A stretch of DNA of 19,257 nucleotides from Deltaproteobacteria bacterium (lineage in GTDB: Bacteria > Desulfobacterota > Desulfobacteria > Desulfobacterales > C00003060): NCBI GenBank assembly GCA_019309815.1, contig JAFDFO010000035.1, positions 1 to 19,257 of the forward strand, given 5' to 3'. Below the pieces are notes generated by a model. That model saw only the letters and a list, made by a program, of their open reading frames with translations. It had not been told where the DNA came from and made no database searches. Every line of letters begins with the position of its first letter. Positions within the stretch are counted from its first letter, which is position 1. A program made the translations under genes and the position numbers. This document shows, one piece after another, positions 1 to 6,883 of the stretch.

Positions 1-25
1 TCTTCCTAATCACTAAATACTCTGT

Positions 26-104
26 AAATCCGAAGCACGAATATCGTGCTGTTCTCAAGGCGCAAGCCGCAAATCCGTACTATTTTCAAGGCGCGAGCCG
101 CAAA
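26..104. repeat. Mosaic intergenic repeat, left copy
   Basis: This stretch is built from three blocks that recur in inverted orientation about 130 bp downstream: 26-46 (AAATCCGAAGCACGAATATCG), 51-70 (GTTCTCAAGGCGCAAGCCGC) and 71-80 (AAATCCGTAC). A diverged second copy of the middle block follows at 83-104 (TTTTCAAGGCGCGAGCCGCA). There is no coding signal. Related fragments of the AAGGCGCAAGCCGC block occur near 6407-6426 and 18810-18831, so this is a dispersed family within the window. Confidence 0.8.
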
Positions 105-206
105 CAATGACCAAATGTTCAAAATTCAAATGACCAAAACGGGCAGTTCCTCAGACTGTAGTCTGCCAAAGTGCTCAAGGTAGCTTGTTTTGAACATTCG
201 GTAATT

Positions 207-276
207 GCGGCTTGCGCCTTGAGAACAGTACGGATTTAGGATTTGTTTCGAATTTCGATATTCGTGCTTCGGATTT
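207..276. repeat. Mosaic intergenic repeat, inverted right copy
   Basis: 207-226 is the exact reverse complement of 51-70, 228-237 of 71-80, and 256-276 of 26-46. The blocks are not in simple mirror order, so this is two separately assembled copies in opposite orientation rather than one clean hairpin. The 105-206 interval between them is AT-rich and shows no gene. The whole 1-334 interval is non-coding and lies downstream of folE2, which reads leftward into it. Confidence 0.8.
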
Positions 277-334
277 AGGCTCTTGAAGATCCGAAAATGG
301 CGGCGTAGTCTGACTTACTTCCAGGCGGGTCTGG

Positions 335-1114
335 CTACGTTGGTTGTGGGACTACCTCAGTATAAGCGTAGGCGCTGTGGTTATGAATACTCTCGAAGGT
401 TTCTGCTTCCACACTGAACTCGACAAACCTCGCATCTTTGCCAAGCTTGTCCGTGACTTCTCTCACAACATCTTCCACAAACATGGGCCGGTTGTATGCC
501 TGCTCTGTGATGAACTTCTCATCCTCTCTCTTCAAGAGGGCAAAAACCTCACTGCTTGCCGAGTCTTCCACAAGCTCAATGACCTCCTCAATCCAGAAGA
601 AGTCCTTGAACAGGATGGTCACGGAGACATTGCCCCGCTGGTTATGGGCCCCGTGCGTGCTGATCTCTTTCGAACATGGACAGAGCGTACAAACCGGAAC
701 TGAGATACCGATATGGAGACTGCGATCTTCCCCGTCTATTTCCCCCACGTAGTTGCACGTGTATTCCATCATGCTGGGAACGTGTGACACAGGCGCCCTT
801 TTCTTTACGAAATAGGGGAAACTAATTTCCAAATTGGCAGCAGGTGCATCAAGACTCTTCTTTATCTTGTCAAGCATCTCGAAGAAGGTGTTCAGGTTCA
901 GATCATCACAATAGTCATTTAGCACCTCCACAAACCTGCTCATATGCGTTCCCTTGAACCGGTGCGGCAAATGTACATACATGTTAACGGTCGCAACCGT
1001 GGCCTGTGTCTTGTTGGTCCTGTCCAAGACATTCATCGGGTACTTAATCCCTTTGATGCCTACCCGTGTCAGATCAATTTTTCGGTGATCCGGTTCGTTT
1101 TGAACGTCTTTCAC
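335..1114 (-). CDS. folE2: GTP cyclohydrolase FolE2 (type IB)
   Basis: GTP cyclohydrolase IB converts GTP to 7,8-dihydroneopterin triphosphate, the first step toward tetrahydrofolate and also the entry to queuosine precursors; it is a cytosolic metalloenzyme. The 259-aa length is typical of FolE2 rather than of the unrelated FolE. Visible signatures are the metal/active-site stretch CPCSKEISTHGAHNQRG at residues 145-161 and a C-terminal ESIHNHSAYA at 241-250. Translation starts at GTG (1112-1114) behind AGAGG, nine bases upstream. The gene lies 20 bp downstream of the YkgJ-type gene on the same strand, so the two are probably co-transcribed. Nothing is truncated. The family assignment is strong; the choice between folate and queuosine roles cannot be made here because no other pterin genes are present. 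Confidence 0.95.
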   Translation of the reverse strand: MKDVQNEPDHRKIDLTRVGIKGIKYPMNVLDRTNKTQATVATVNMYVHLPHRFKGTHMSRFVEVLNDYCDDLNLNTFFEMLDKIKKSLDAPAANLEISFPYFVKKRAPVSHVPSMMEYTCNYVGEIDGEDRSLHIGISVPVCTLCPCSKEISTHGAHNQRGNVSVTILFKDFFWIEEVIELVEDSASSEVFALLKREDEKFITEQAYNRPMFVEDVVREVTDKLGKDARFVEFSVEAETFESIHNHSAYAYTEVVPQPT

Positions 1115-1134
1115 GTTTCTCAGCCTCTAAGATG

Positions 1135-1968
1135 TCACCCCCGAGGGGTTACCTCCTGCTGGGCCCGCTGCTTCCATTCCTCTGCAACTTCTTCTTTCAG
1201 CTTCACCCGGTCCGCCCCGAACAGGGCGCTCTGCAGCCAGTCAGAACCAAACTGGAGCAGAGCAATCTCATCAGTCTTTATCTTCTCAAGAAGCTCATTT
1301 TCAACGTCATACTTCTCAAGGAAGCTGCTCTCGAATATGAAGCGCCTGAGTCTGTCTACATGAAAGTTCACCATATAGAACATCCTGCGGCTTTCTTCGC
1401 TAAGCTCAGCCTGAAACCCGAAGGACTTTTTTCGCAACATCAATTCCATCCATCCCTTGTTTACCTCGTCATACTCCTCCACGCCCTGATCCTTTCGCCA
1501 CTCGCTTACGGTCCACTCCTTGTCTGCTTCAAAGCCAAGGCAATGGGATTCCCTGACCATGAAATAGAAGTCTTCTCCAGTGGGCTCAATTTCCTGCTCC
1601 CGAAAGGATGCCACCCCTAGCGGATAATAGCGGCAGCTTACGGGACGATCTTCGTAGATGATGCACCCTTCTGGTGTGACGAAGGGGCAGCTCTTCTTGT
1701 CGTCCTCAAACATCTTGAGTGTGACCACCGGGAGTTTGGTCCTTGCCAGTATTTCCGGTTTTGTATACATGCCCAGGAACTGATCACTCGTCAGCCCGAG
1801 TCTGTTTTTCATCCGGATGATGTCATAGGGCGTTAGTATGATATTGAGGTCACTGCAACAATGGGTATAACAGGCCATCCCCTTATTGCAGGCAAACTTG
1901 AACTTATCGTCCAGCGTATATTTTCTCGGTTCTATGCCGTCCTGATATTCGTCCTTGCTGTTGGTCAT
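1135..1968 (-). CDS. YkgJ-family cysteine-cluster protein, paralogue 1
   Basis: This is a YkgJ-type protein of the CxxCxxCC family (Fe-S or zinc cluster binding presumed, biochemical role unknown). From the ATG at 1968 it is 277 aa. Cysteines fall at 27, 33, 37, 38 (C-x5-C-x3-CC), then 94 (CPF), 102 (GC), 112 (CRYYP) and 143 (HCLGF). All eight are conserved in the two paralogues at 4884-5666 and 9489-10229. After the cluster comes a PYDIIRMKNRL segment, and a C-terminal helical region has KIKTDEIALLQFG at 229-241. The open frame extends upstream to 2046, but the 1968 ATG has AAAGGA six bases upstream and aligns with the start of paralogue 3, so it is preferred. It is the first gene of a likely operon with folE2. 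There is no signal peptide or membrane segment. Confidence 0.85.
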   Translation of the reverse strand: MTNSKDEYQDGIEPRKYTLDDKFKFACNKGMACYTHCCSDLNIILTPYDIIRMKNRLGLTSDQFLGMYTKPEILARTKLPVVTLKMFEDDKKSCPFVTPEGCIIYEDRPVSCRYYPLGVASFREQEIEPTGEDFYFMVRESHCLGFEADKEWTVSEWRKDQGVEEYDEVNKGWMELMLRKKSFGFQAELSEESRRMFYMVNFHVDRLRRFIFESSFLEKYDVENELLEKIKTDEIALLQFGSDWLQSALFGADRVKLKEEVAEEWKQRAQQEVTPRG

Positions 1969-2113
1969 ACTAAATCCTTTCGGGGTGAAGATGCGCTTTA
2001 GAAAAAATGTACGAGGAATTATTACCATGTGCAGTCCCACTGTCAATCTTTATTTGGTTGGACGAGGGGGTGAATGATGGTTCCGTTGTTCGCCTTATTT
2101 ACCGTTGGGTATG

Positions 2114-2141
2114 TTGACTTTTGACGGTTCGATGTTATGTT
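2114..2141 (+). promoter_or_regulatory. Candidate sigma70-type promoter for the zinc-ribbon gene
   Basis: TTGACT (2114-2119) and TATGTT (2136-2141) are separated by 16 bp and lie 36 bp before the ATG at 2177. The match is moderate. The interval 1969-2176 separates divergent genes, so a promoter is expected here. Confidence 0.35.
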
Positions 2142-2176
2142 GAATTGCAAGCTTTGGCAAAACATGGAGGCCAAGT

Positions 2177-2857
2177 ATGGCAATTCTTACTAAAGACGAT
2201 GTGTACAACAAAATGGTGGAAGACAAGAGACCCGTGTGCCCTCATTGCAATGAGGAGATGATCATATGGGAGTGTCCTCCGATGACTTTTTCAGACGGTT
2301 TGGGATGGGGAACACCGTTTCTTTATGTCTGTTTCAACAATGATTGTCCGCTCTATCTTGAAAGCTGGAAAGAGTTTTATGACAAATATGCCAGAATCGC
2401 TTCCGTCCGGTGCATATGTGATCCCATGTCGGGCAATGTGGACTGCATGCCCGTGTACAGCCGCGAAGGGGGAACAGCCCAAATCATTGATGAAAGGCTA
2501 AAGGCCGAAGAAGAGGTCCGAAAAGAAGCTGAAAGAAAAGGCCTGGAAGAGCTAACGACTCTCTATAAGGCTCGCGATGCCAAGGCCATCCTTGGGATTC
2601 TTGTGGCCAAAGAGACACCCCCCGGGGTTCGGCTGAAGGCAGCTGAAATGACAGGAGAGGTTGGCGAACTCGAAGTGATTGAACCGATCCGGAATTGCGT
2701 CTTTGGCGATAAGTTGATCAAAGAAAAGGCCGAGGAGAGTATCGCGTTAATTCACGAGCGAAACTATACGAAGGAATGCCCCTTCTGTGCCGAGATTATC
2801 AAGACAAGGGCTGTTGTGTGCAAACATTGCAACAAGGATTTGCCCGAGCCCGAATAG
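2177..2857 (+). CDS. Hypothetical protein with N- and C-terminal zinc-binding motifs and HEAT-like helices
   Basis: I do not recognise a named family. The 226-aa product has an N-terminal cysteine-rich part: CPHC at 21-24, Cys 33, Cys 52 and 57, then Cys 79, 81 and 90. A charged helical linker at about 105-125 (rich in K, E and R) follows. Next is a HEAT-like pair of helices at about 138-195 (AILGILVAKETPPGVRLKAA, then VIEPIRNCVFGDKLIKEKAE). It ends in a zinc ribbon, CPFCAEIIKTRAVVCKHCNK at 201-220, the CxxC-x10-CxxC form common at the ends of bacterial hypothetical and membrane-associated proteins. The ATG is preceded by GGAGG, seven bases away. It is transcribed alone, diverging from the YkgJ-folE2 pair and converging on the HsdR-N-like gene. 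A protein-binding or scaffold role is inferred only from the architecture. Confidence 0.8.
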   Translation: MAILTKDDVYNKMVEDKRPVCPHCNEEMIIWECPPMTFSDGLGWGTPFLYVCFNNDCPLYLESWKEFYDKYARIASVRCICDPMSGNVDCMPVYSREGGTAQIIDERLKAEEEVRKEAERKGLEELTTLYKARDAKAILGILVAKETPPGVRLKAAEMTGEVGELEVIEPIRNCVFGDKLIKEKAEESIALIHERNYTKECPFCAEIIKTRAVVCKHCNKDLPEPE

Positions 2858-2919
2858 CCCCAAATGTATCATCAACTTTTCACCTTAACCGAGCGAATGT
2901 GCCATCCTTTTGCTTATGC

Positions 2920-3468
2920 TCAGTGTTTTAGCTTCCTTTGCACATTAATATTCATCTCATCGTATGAACGGAAGATGATCCTTTCTCGCTCCAGCTTCTC
3001 TTGCGGAAAGGGCTGAAGCGCCATCTCCTTCATCTCCTGAACGGCTTCCTCCTTTGACGGAATAGCATTCATATCCTGGCCAAGCACCTCGCCGGTGATG
3101 GTATCTAGTAGTGTCGCATCCTTTCCGTCCGTGACCACGGAAAACGGAACTTGGTAGTCATCAAGTAACCGGGCCGCGGCAAGGGTTTCGCGTTGCCTCG
3201 ACACAAACGATCCCGGAACACATCTCAGGACCATGAACCTCCTTCCAGAAACACTGACAACAAGGTCTACGTTGGAATGGACTTCCTCGTCATGGAGGCT
3301 AAACCTGAGATCCGCACCTACCTCAATGTCGCCTCTGTCGTACCCCTTCTTTTCTATCAGAAAGCGTTCTACCTGCTGACGGTTTTCTTCGGCCCCGATG
3401 TTTGGGACCTCGTTTCCTGTAATGTAGTCAGTAAGCATGCCGTATGGTTTAGGCTTTTCCAACATCAT
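2920..3468 (-). CDS. HsdR-N-like (type I restriction R N-terminal-type) protein with degenerate nuclease motif
   Basis: The 182-aa product resembles the stand-alone HsdR N-terminal domain family (PD-(D/E)xK nuclease fold) that occurs as a small separate protein in many bacteria. Evidence: an N-terminal helix with NRQQVERFLIEKKGY at 29-43, then the beta pair VDLVVSVSGRRFMVLRC at 67-83, and a later hydrophobic pair (PFSVVTDGKDATLLDTITG at 108-126). In active members the second strand usually carries an acidic residue and Lys (ExK); here that position reads LRC, so cleavage activity is doubtful. No HsdS, HsdM or helicase gene is nearby, so this is not a restriction locus. The ATG at 3468 follows GGGAGG by about six bases. 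It is probably co-transcribed with the radical SAM gene 81 bp upstream. Confidence 0.65.
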   Translation of the reverse strand: MMLEKPKPYGMLTDYITGNEVPNIGAEENRQQVERFLIEKKGYDRGDIEVGADLRFSLHDEEVHSNVDLVVSVSGRRFMVLRCVPGSFVSRQRETLAAARLLDDYQVPFSVVTDGKDATLLDTITGEVLGQDMNAIPSKEEAVQEMKEMALQPFPQEKLERERIIFRSYDEMNINVQRKLKH

Positions 3469-3501
3469 TCATACCTCCCTTACGAGCTCAAAGCAAAAGA
3501 A

Positions 3502-3562
3502 GTTCACCGTTGTCCGTTCACCGTTCACCGCAGCGCATAGCGCATGGCGTCAAGCCAAAGCC
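3502..3562. repeat. 7-bp tandem repeat plus 30-bp block
   Basis: 3502-3530 is a run of 7-mers GTTCACC, GTTGTCC, GTTCACC, GTTCACC. It is followed at 3533-3562 by a 30-bp block starting GCGCATAGCGCATGGCGT that recurs at 8447-8476 with a single difference. The block overlaps the 3' end of the radical SAM gene (stop at 3550-3552). The run fills most of the gap between the radical SAM and HsdR-N-like genes. Confidence 0.85.
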
Positions 3563-4563
3563 AAGCGGTAGGCTTCTATTTCTTCCTTCAAAAGACAACA
3601 GGCAATCTTATACCTTGGCTTTCCCTGTTTGTCGTAGGTCAGATTGCCCGGCTGAATTAGCTTATTCATCACACAACCTTCCGGGATTGACAGTTCAAAC
3701 AAATTCTTTTCGGTAATGGGTGGGCGAAGTGTAAGCCTGTTCTGCTCAAACACATAGGAATGAAGAGAAAAATCTTCACACAGGGGACACTGATAAACTC
3801 TGCCGTTCGGAAACACGAAGTAGTTTTCTGCAACCAAGCCGGCGCATTCAAAAGGTTCAGACTTATTCAAGAACACCTTTGGGTAGGTAACATGGATGCC
3901 AAGTCGAGCCGCTCGTTCTGCCACCCGCGGCACGACGGCGGCCCACTCTCTTCTTGTTATCTGGAGTCTTTCCTTTTTATCTCGAGCTGATCGTCCCCTG
4001 ATTCCGATGACTTGAATGAAGAACCGATCGATGCCGAGGTCCTCTAACAAGGCCGGCATGTGTTTCAAATCGCGCAGATTCCACTGGCTCACTGTATAAA
4101 TCAGACTGACCTTAAATCCTTTTTCCAGGACTCTTTTGATACCCGCAACACACTTCGCATAGCTTCCTTTTCCCCGTATGAAATCGTTGATCTCCCTGCG
4201 TGATCCATCCAGGCCGACGCTGAAATAGTCGAGATCTTCAGGCGTCACCTTTTCCAGGACATGGTTGAAAAAGAACCCGTTGGTATCCACGGTAATTGAA
4301 CCATACCCCATCTTTCCGGCTGCCTTGATCAGGGCGTGAAGATCGGGATGCAGTGTTGGCTCACCACCTATGAAGATGAGATTTGTTTTGTTTTTCTCAT
4401 GCATCAGTTCCTTGAGCCATCTCTTTATGGTTTTCGCAGGAAGCATTTCCAGGCCATGCTGTTCAGGGTTGATATAGCAATGCCTGCACTTAAGGTTGCA
4501 AACGGTCAGTATATGAAAGAAAACGTTCCTTGCGTTCTTATGGAATGCTACAGTGCTTGCCAT
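3550..4563 (-). CDS. Radical SAM protein with SPASM-like C-terminal cysteines
   Basis: This is a radical S-adenosylmethionine enzyme: it should bind a [4Fe-4S] cluster and cleave SAM to a 5'-deoxyadenosyl radical. From the ATG at 4563 (337 aa), the cluster motif CNLKCRHCY is at 22-30, the SAM-contact motif GGEPT at 66-70, and VDTNG at 92-96. The C-terminal part has Cys 240, CPLC at 259-262, Cys 297 and CC at 322-323. This fits an auxiliary-cluster (SPASM/twitch-like) domain. A GTG at 4581 would add six residues; the 4563 ATG is chosen because GAGGG lies eight bases upstream. No precursor peptide gene was seen alongside, so peptide maturation is only one option. The last four residues (LALA) and the stop lie inside a dispersed 30-bp repeat. 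Confidence 0.85.
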   Translation of the reverse strand: MASTVAFHKNARNVFFHILTVCNLKCRHCYINPEQHGLEMLPAKTIKRWLKELMHEKNKTNLIFIGGEPTLHPDLHALIKAAGKMGYGSITVDTNGFFFNHVLEKVTPEDLDYFSVGLDGSRREINDFIRGKGSYAKCVAGIKRVLEKGFKVSLIYTVSQWNLRDLKHMPALLEDLGIDRFFIQVIGIRGRSARDKKERLQITRREWAAVVPRVAERAARLGIHVTYPKVFLNKSEPFECAGLVAENYFVFPNGRVYQCPLCEDFSLHSYVFEQNRLTLRPPITEKNLFELSIPEGCVMNKLIQPGNLTYDKQGKPRYKIACCLLKEEIEAYRLALA

Positions 4564-4709
4564 ATCCGGATCCCTCACCACCTCGTCTATTGCGAAACTT
4601 TGTGTTCATTACCACTAACTCACCATCCAGTAAAGAGACTTGCCATTTGAAAGCAACCTATGTAAAGAATCAAGGCTCAGACGGAAAGGCTATCTCTATT
4701 TCAGTAGCT

Positions 4710-4818
4710 GACCGGAGTATTGGCCCGCCCTGCCCGCCCTGGCGCTTGACTTAGTATAAGCTGCCAGGCCGGGCAGGGCGGGCCAATACTCCGGTCCCTT
4801 ATCACTCCATTACTCCAG
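4710..4818. repeat. 34-bp inverted repeat (long hairpin) with flanking 8-bp repeats
   Basis: 4710-4743 pairs with 4763-4796: 25 bp perfect (GACCGGAGTATTGGCCCGCC and on), then 9 bp with one mismatch, and a loop of about 19 bases. The tips carry GGAGTATTGG / CCAATACTCC, the core of the 8-bp repeat family. 4800-4818 adds ATCACTCC-ATTACTCC in the same phase. There is no T-run, so it is not a standard terminator. It lies in the 320-bp gap between the divergent radical SAM and second YkgJ-type genes. The rest of that gap (4582-4709 and 4819-4883) shows no gene. Confidence 0.9.
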
Positions 4819-4883
4819 CCCATTATGTGGAGGATGAAGACTTTGCCGTGTGTGTTGCCAATTGGCTCTCGTGGAGCTGCTAA

Positions 4884-5666
4884 ATGAAGTACGTCGATGT
4901 AAAAGTCCAGAAAGATCTTCTTGAGAACAGGCTCCAGGAGGGTGAACTCTTTACATTCCGCTGCCACGACGGACTCGAATGCTTTACAAAATGCTGTCGA
5001 AACCTGAACCTGTTCCTGTATCCCTACGATGTGCTTCAACTGAAGAATCGTCTGAACATATATTCGGATCAGTTTTTGGGATCGTACGTGGACATTGTGT
5101 TGCGTGAGTCAAACTTCTTTCCGGATGTTTTGCTGCGCATGTCTGAGAACGCGGAGAAAACATGTCCCTTTCTGAATGACTCAGGCTGCAAGGTTTACCC
5201 GGACCGGCCTGACACCTGCCGTACCTTTCCTCTGGAACAGGGGATTCTGTTCCAGGAGCCGTCAGGAAAGGCGACTGATCTATACTTCTTCAAACCGCCC
5301 GATTTTTGTCTCGGACAATATGAATCACAGGAGTGGACGACTGAAACATGGTCCGAGAACCAGGGAGCGGTATTCTATCACGAGATGACGGCCAAATGGT
5401 CAGAAGTAAAGGCCCTGTTTCATGCTGATCCGTGGGGACGAGAAGGGCCAAATGGACCAAAGGGGAAGATGGCCTTTATGGCCGCCTATAACCTGGACAA
5501 GTTCCGCGATTTCGTCTTTCACAGCACGTTCCTGAAGCGCTACAAAGTGAAAGCGGATGTGCTGAAGAAGATCAAAACAGACGATGTAGCATTGATGAAA
5601 TTTGGTTTTGGCTGGATCAAACTCTTCATATGGGGGATAAAACAGACGTATCTGAAAAAGCGTTAA
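4884..5666 (+). CDS. YkgJ-family cysteine-cluster protein, paralogue 2
   Basis: This is the second YkgJ-type cysteine-cluster protein, 260 aa and presumed cytosolic. Its eight cysteines match paralogue 1 almost residue for residue: 27, 33, 37, 38, then 94 (CPF), 102 (GC), 112 (CRTFP) and 142 (FCLGQ). The YPYDVLQLKNRLNIYSDQFL segment at 46-65 and the tail FHSTFLKRYKV...LKKIKTDDVALMKFG are also shared. It differs by an insertion around 170-185 (DPWGREGPNGPKG) that the other copies do not show in the same form. The ATG follows GGAG by seven bases. It is transcribed alone, with repeat arrays on both sides. The metal bound and the substrate are unknown. Confidence 0.85.
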   Translation: MKYVDVKVQKDLLENRLQEGELFTFRCHDGLECFTKCCRNLNLFLYPYDVLQLKNRLNIYSDQFLGSYVDIVLRESNFFPDVLLRMSENAEKTCPFLNDSGCKVYPDRPDTCRTFPLEQGILFQEPSGKATDLYFFKPPDFCLGQYESQEWTTETWSENQGAVFYHEMTAKWSEVKALFHADPWGREGPNGPKGKMAFMAAYNLDKFRDFVFHSTFLKRYKVKADVLKKIKTDDVALMKFGFGWIKLFIWGIKQTYLKKR

Positions 5667-5700
5667 GGCAAGTTAAGGACTGGAGGAAGAAAACGCTGGA

Positions 5701-5830
5701 GCAATGCAGTAATGGAGTAATGGATTTTAAAAAGAAATGGTGAAGGAATTTGTGTCTTTTCCAGTACTCCAATACTCCAGTACTCCAGCTTGTTATTATT
5801 CCAATACTCCATCACTCCAATACTCCATTC
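5701..5830. repeat. 8-bp tandem repeat array (ACTCCAAT-type), two orientations
   Basis: A + orientation run (AGTAATGGAGTAATGG, 5708-5723) is followed after about 37 bp by a long - orientation run from 5761 to 5827 with units such as TACTCCAA, TACTCCAG, TACTCCAT and CACTCCAA in strict 8-bp phase. 5761-5810 aligns with 8070-8119 at 44 of 50 positions, including the non-8-mer insert GCTTG(T/C)TATTATTCC. The array fills the gap between the second YkgJ-type gene and the deaminase gene, which converge on it. Confidence 0.9.
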
Positions 5831-5835
5831 TTTTT

Positions 5836-6336
5836 TCATTGACCAAGCGTATACTCAGCCAGCAAGCTCCCTTTCAAATACGTGTTTTTCGAGTCCGCGA
5901 AGAATGTCTTGAAGAACGCAAGGCTTCGCTCCCTTAACACGTGCGCTTTAACCGATATCTGCATATCCTGATAAAAGGGGTTAAGCCGCTTCAGATCCAG
6001 ATTTGTCCCACCCCCCATAACATCTTCATACGCGTACACGATCTGTCTGATACCGTTCAGGATGATTGCGGAATAGCACATAAGGCAGGGTTGGAGTGTG
6101 GAGAACAGGATTACTCTCTCCCGATCGATTTCCTTCTCCAAATCAACGAGCCGCCTCAGTGCCAGCATTTCTGCATGGTCTAACTCGTTGTGAGTGTCCG
6201 GTGTGCTGTGATACCGTGCCCCGGTAACAAGCACGCTGTCATTGTACACCAGCACACAGCCCACCGGGAATTCCCCCATGCTGAGCGCCTGTTCTGCCTC
6301 CCCAAGAGCCTTGAGCATAAAAAATTCGTCATCCAT
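5836..6336 (-). CDS. Nucleoside/nucleotide deaminase-family protein (TadA/CDA fold)
   Basis: This is a zinc-dependent deaminase of the cytidine/adenosine deaminase superfamily. Zinc and catalytic residues are visible as HAE at 54-56 and PCLMC at 83-87, and the upstream PVGCVLV at 24-30 matches the conserved PVGA-type strand. The YEDVMGGG stretch at 103-110 takes the place of the YGAxDxKxG region of TadA. The length (166 aa) suits TadA or guanine-deaminase-like members. Because the TadA-diagnostic residues after PCxxC are not conserved (CYSAI rather than CAGAI), tRNA wobble deamination cannot be assumed and no symbol is given. The start ATG has GAGGG seven bases upstream. It is transcribed alone and is flanked by repeat-rich gaps. 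The substrate could be a free nucleobase or nucleoside. Confidence 0.85.
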   Translation of the reverse strand: MDDEFFMLKALGEAEQALSMGEFPVGCVLVYNDSVLVTGARYHSTPDTHNELDHAEMLALRRLVDLEKEIDRERVILFSTLQPCLMCYSAIILNGIRQIVYAYEDVMGGGTNLDLKRLNPFYQDMQISVKAHVLRERSLAFFKTFFADSKNTYLKGSLLAEYTLGQ

Positions 6337-6406
6337 TTTCGATCCCTCGCTGCTCTGTCATGACCCGCAAATCCTGAAAGTATCTTACCACGAAAACACG
6401 CCTCGT

Positions 6407-6426
6407 CTCAAGGCGCATGTCGCAAA
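6407..6426. repeat. Degenerate AAGGCGCAAGCCGC-type repeat fragment
   Basis: CTCAAGGCGCATGTCGCAAA is a diverged copy of the block at 51-70. It stands at the left of a 547-bp gene-free interval (6337-6883). Confidence 0.5.
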
Positions 6427-6484
6427 AGAGAAGAACTTGAAAGCGCCAAGCCACCAAAGTCCGGTAGTGAGGTAGCATGCGGCC

Positions 6485-6551
6485 CTGGAGTAAATAACTG
6501 GAGTATTGGAGTGCCCGCCTGGCCGCCGTAGGTTACTTGCGAAGGCGGGTG
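6485..6551. repeat. 8-bp repeat units with CCCGCCT...AGGCGGG stem
   Basis: GGAGTAAATAACTGGAGTATTGGAGTG (from 6487) contains three GGAGTA-like units. It is followed by CCCGCCT (6514-6520), which can pair with AGGCGGG (about 6543-6549). The combination of GGAGTATTGG with GCCCGCC resembles the hairpin arm at 4710-4743 and the run near 17530-17550, so it is a decayed relative. Confidence 0.6.
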
Positions 6552-6651
6552 CCGCAATGAATGGCCTTGGAGGCATCCCAAATCCACCGTCTGATTTATG
6601 TATTGATAATAACATCAGGTGGTTTCGGGGTGTTCCTGATCACCAGCAAGG

Positions 6652-6750
6652 TATTAGATGCAAGGCGCCGAGGAGCGACGACTGAGGCGTGGCGTATGAG
6701 CAATACTCCGCAAGGAGGAGCGATCGAAGGCAACGCCGCAGATGATGCCT
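6652..6750. repeat. Candidate dispersed GC-rich intergenic element
   Basis: This stretch contains GATGCAAGGCGCCGAGGAGC, a central ATACTCCGCAAGGAGG with a CTCC-GCAA-GGAG mini-hairpin, and a closing AACGCCGCAGATG. The two ends (GATGCAAGGCG and CGCCGCAGATG) and the doubled AGGAGCGA suggest one mobile or repeated unit of about 100 bp. I recall similar blocks between genes of sulfate reducers, but there is only one copy here, so the repeat status is inferred. The rest of 6337-6883 shows no convincing gene. Confidence 0.45.
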
Positions 6751-6883
6751 TGATGGTGGATCAGGGGCATGAATACTCTTTACAGAAACTCGTTCTTATG
6801 CCATAAGGAGGCAATCTTCGCTGATTTCCGCTTAATCATCTGATTTCTTTGTATATTTATGTTCCAAGAAGGAGCCTGAAGGG

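Noticed and set aside
1969..2046. Longer N terminus for YkgJ paralogue 1 (start at 2046)
   Set aside because: The extra 26 residues are not shared by the paralogues, and the internal ATG at 1968 has a clear ribosome-binding site.
2920..4563. Radical SAM plus HsdR-N-like pair considered as a defence or restriction island
   Set aside because: No methylase, specificity subunit, helicase, effector nuclease or toxin lies nearby, and the nuclease motif is degenerate.
5737..5937. Small + strand frame encoding a YSSTP/YSNTP-rich peptide
   Set aside because: The repetitive peptide is just the 8-bp DNA repeat read through in frame, and the frame runs into the convergent deaminase gene.
6561..6806. 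81-codon + strand frame starting MALEASQIH
   Set aside because: No good ribosome-binding site was seen, and its second half is the candidate repeat element at 6652-6750, so its codons reflect the repeat rather than a gene.
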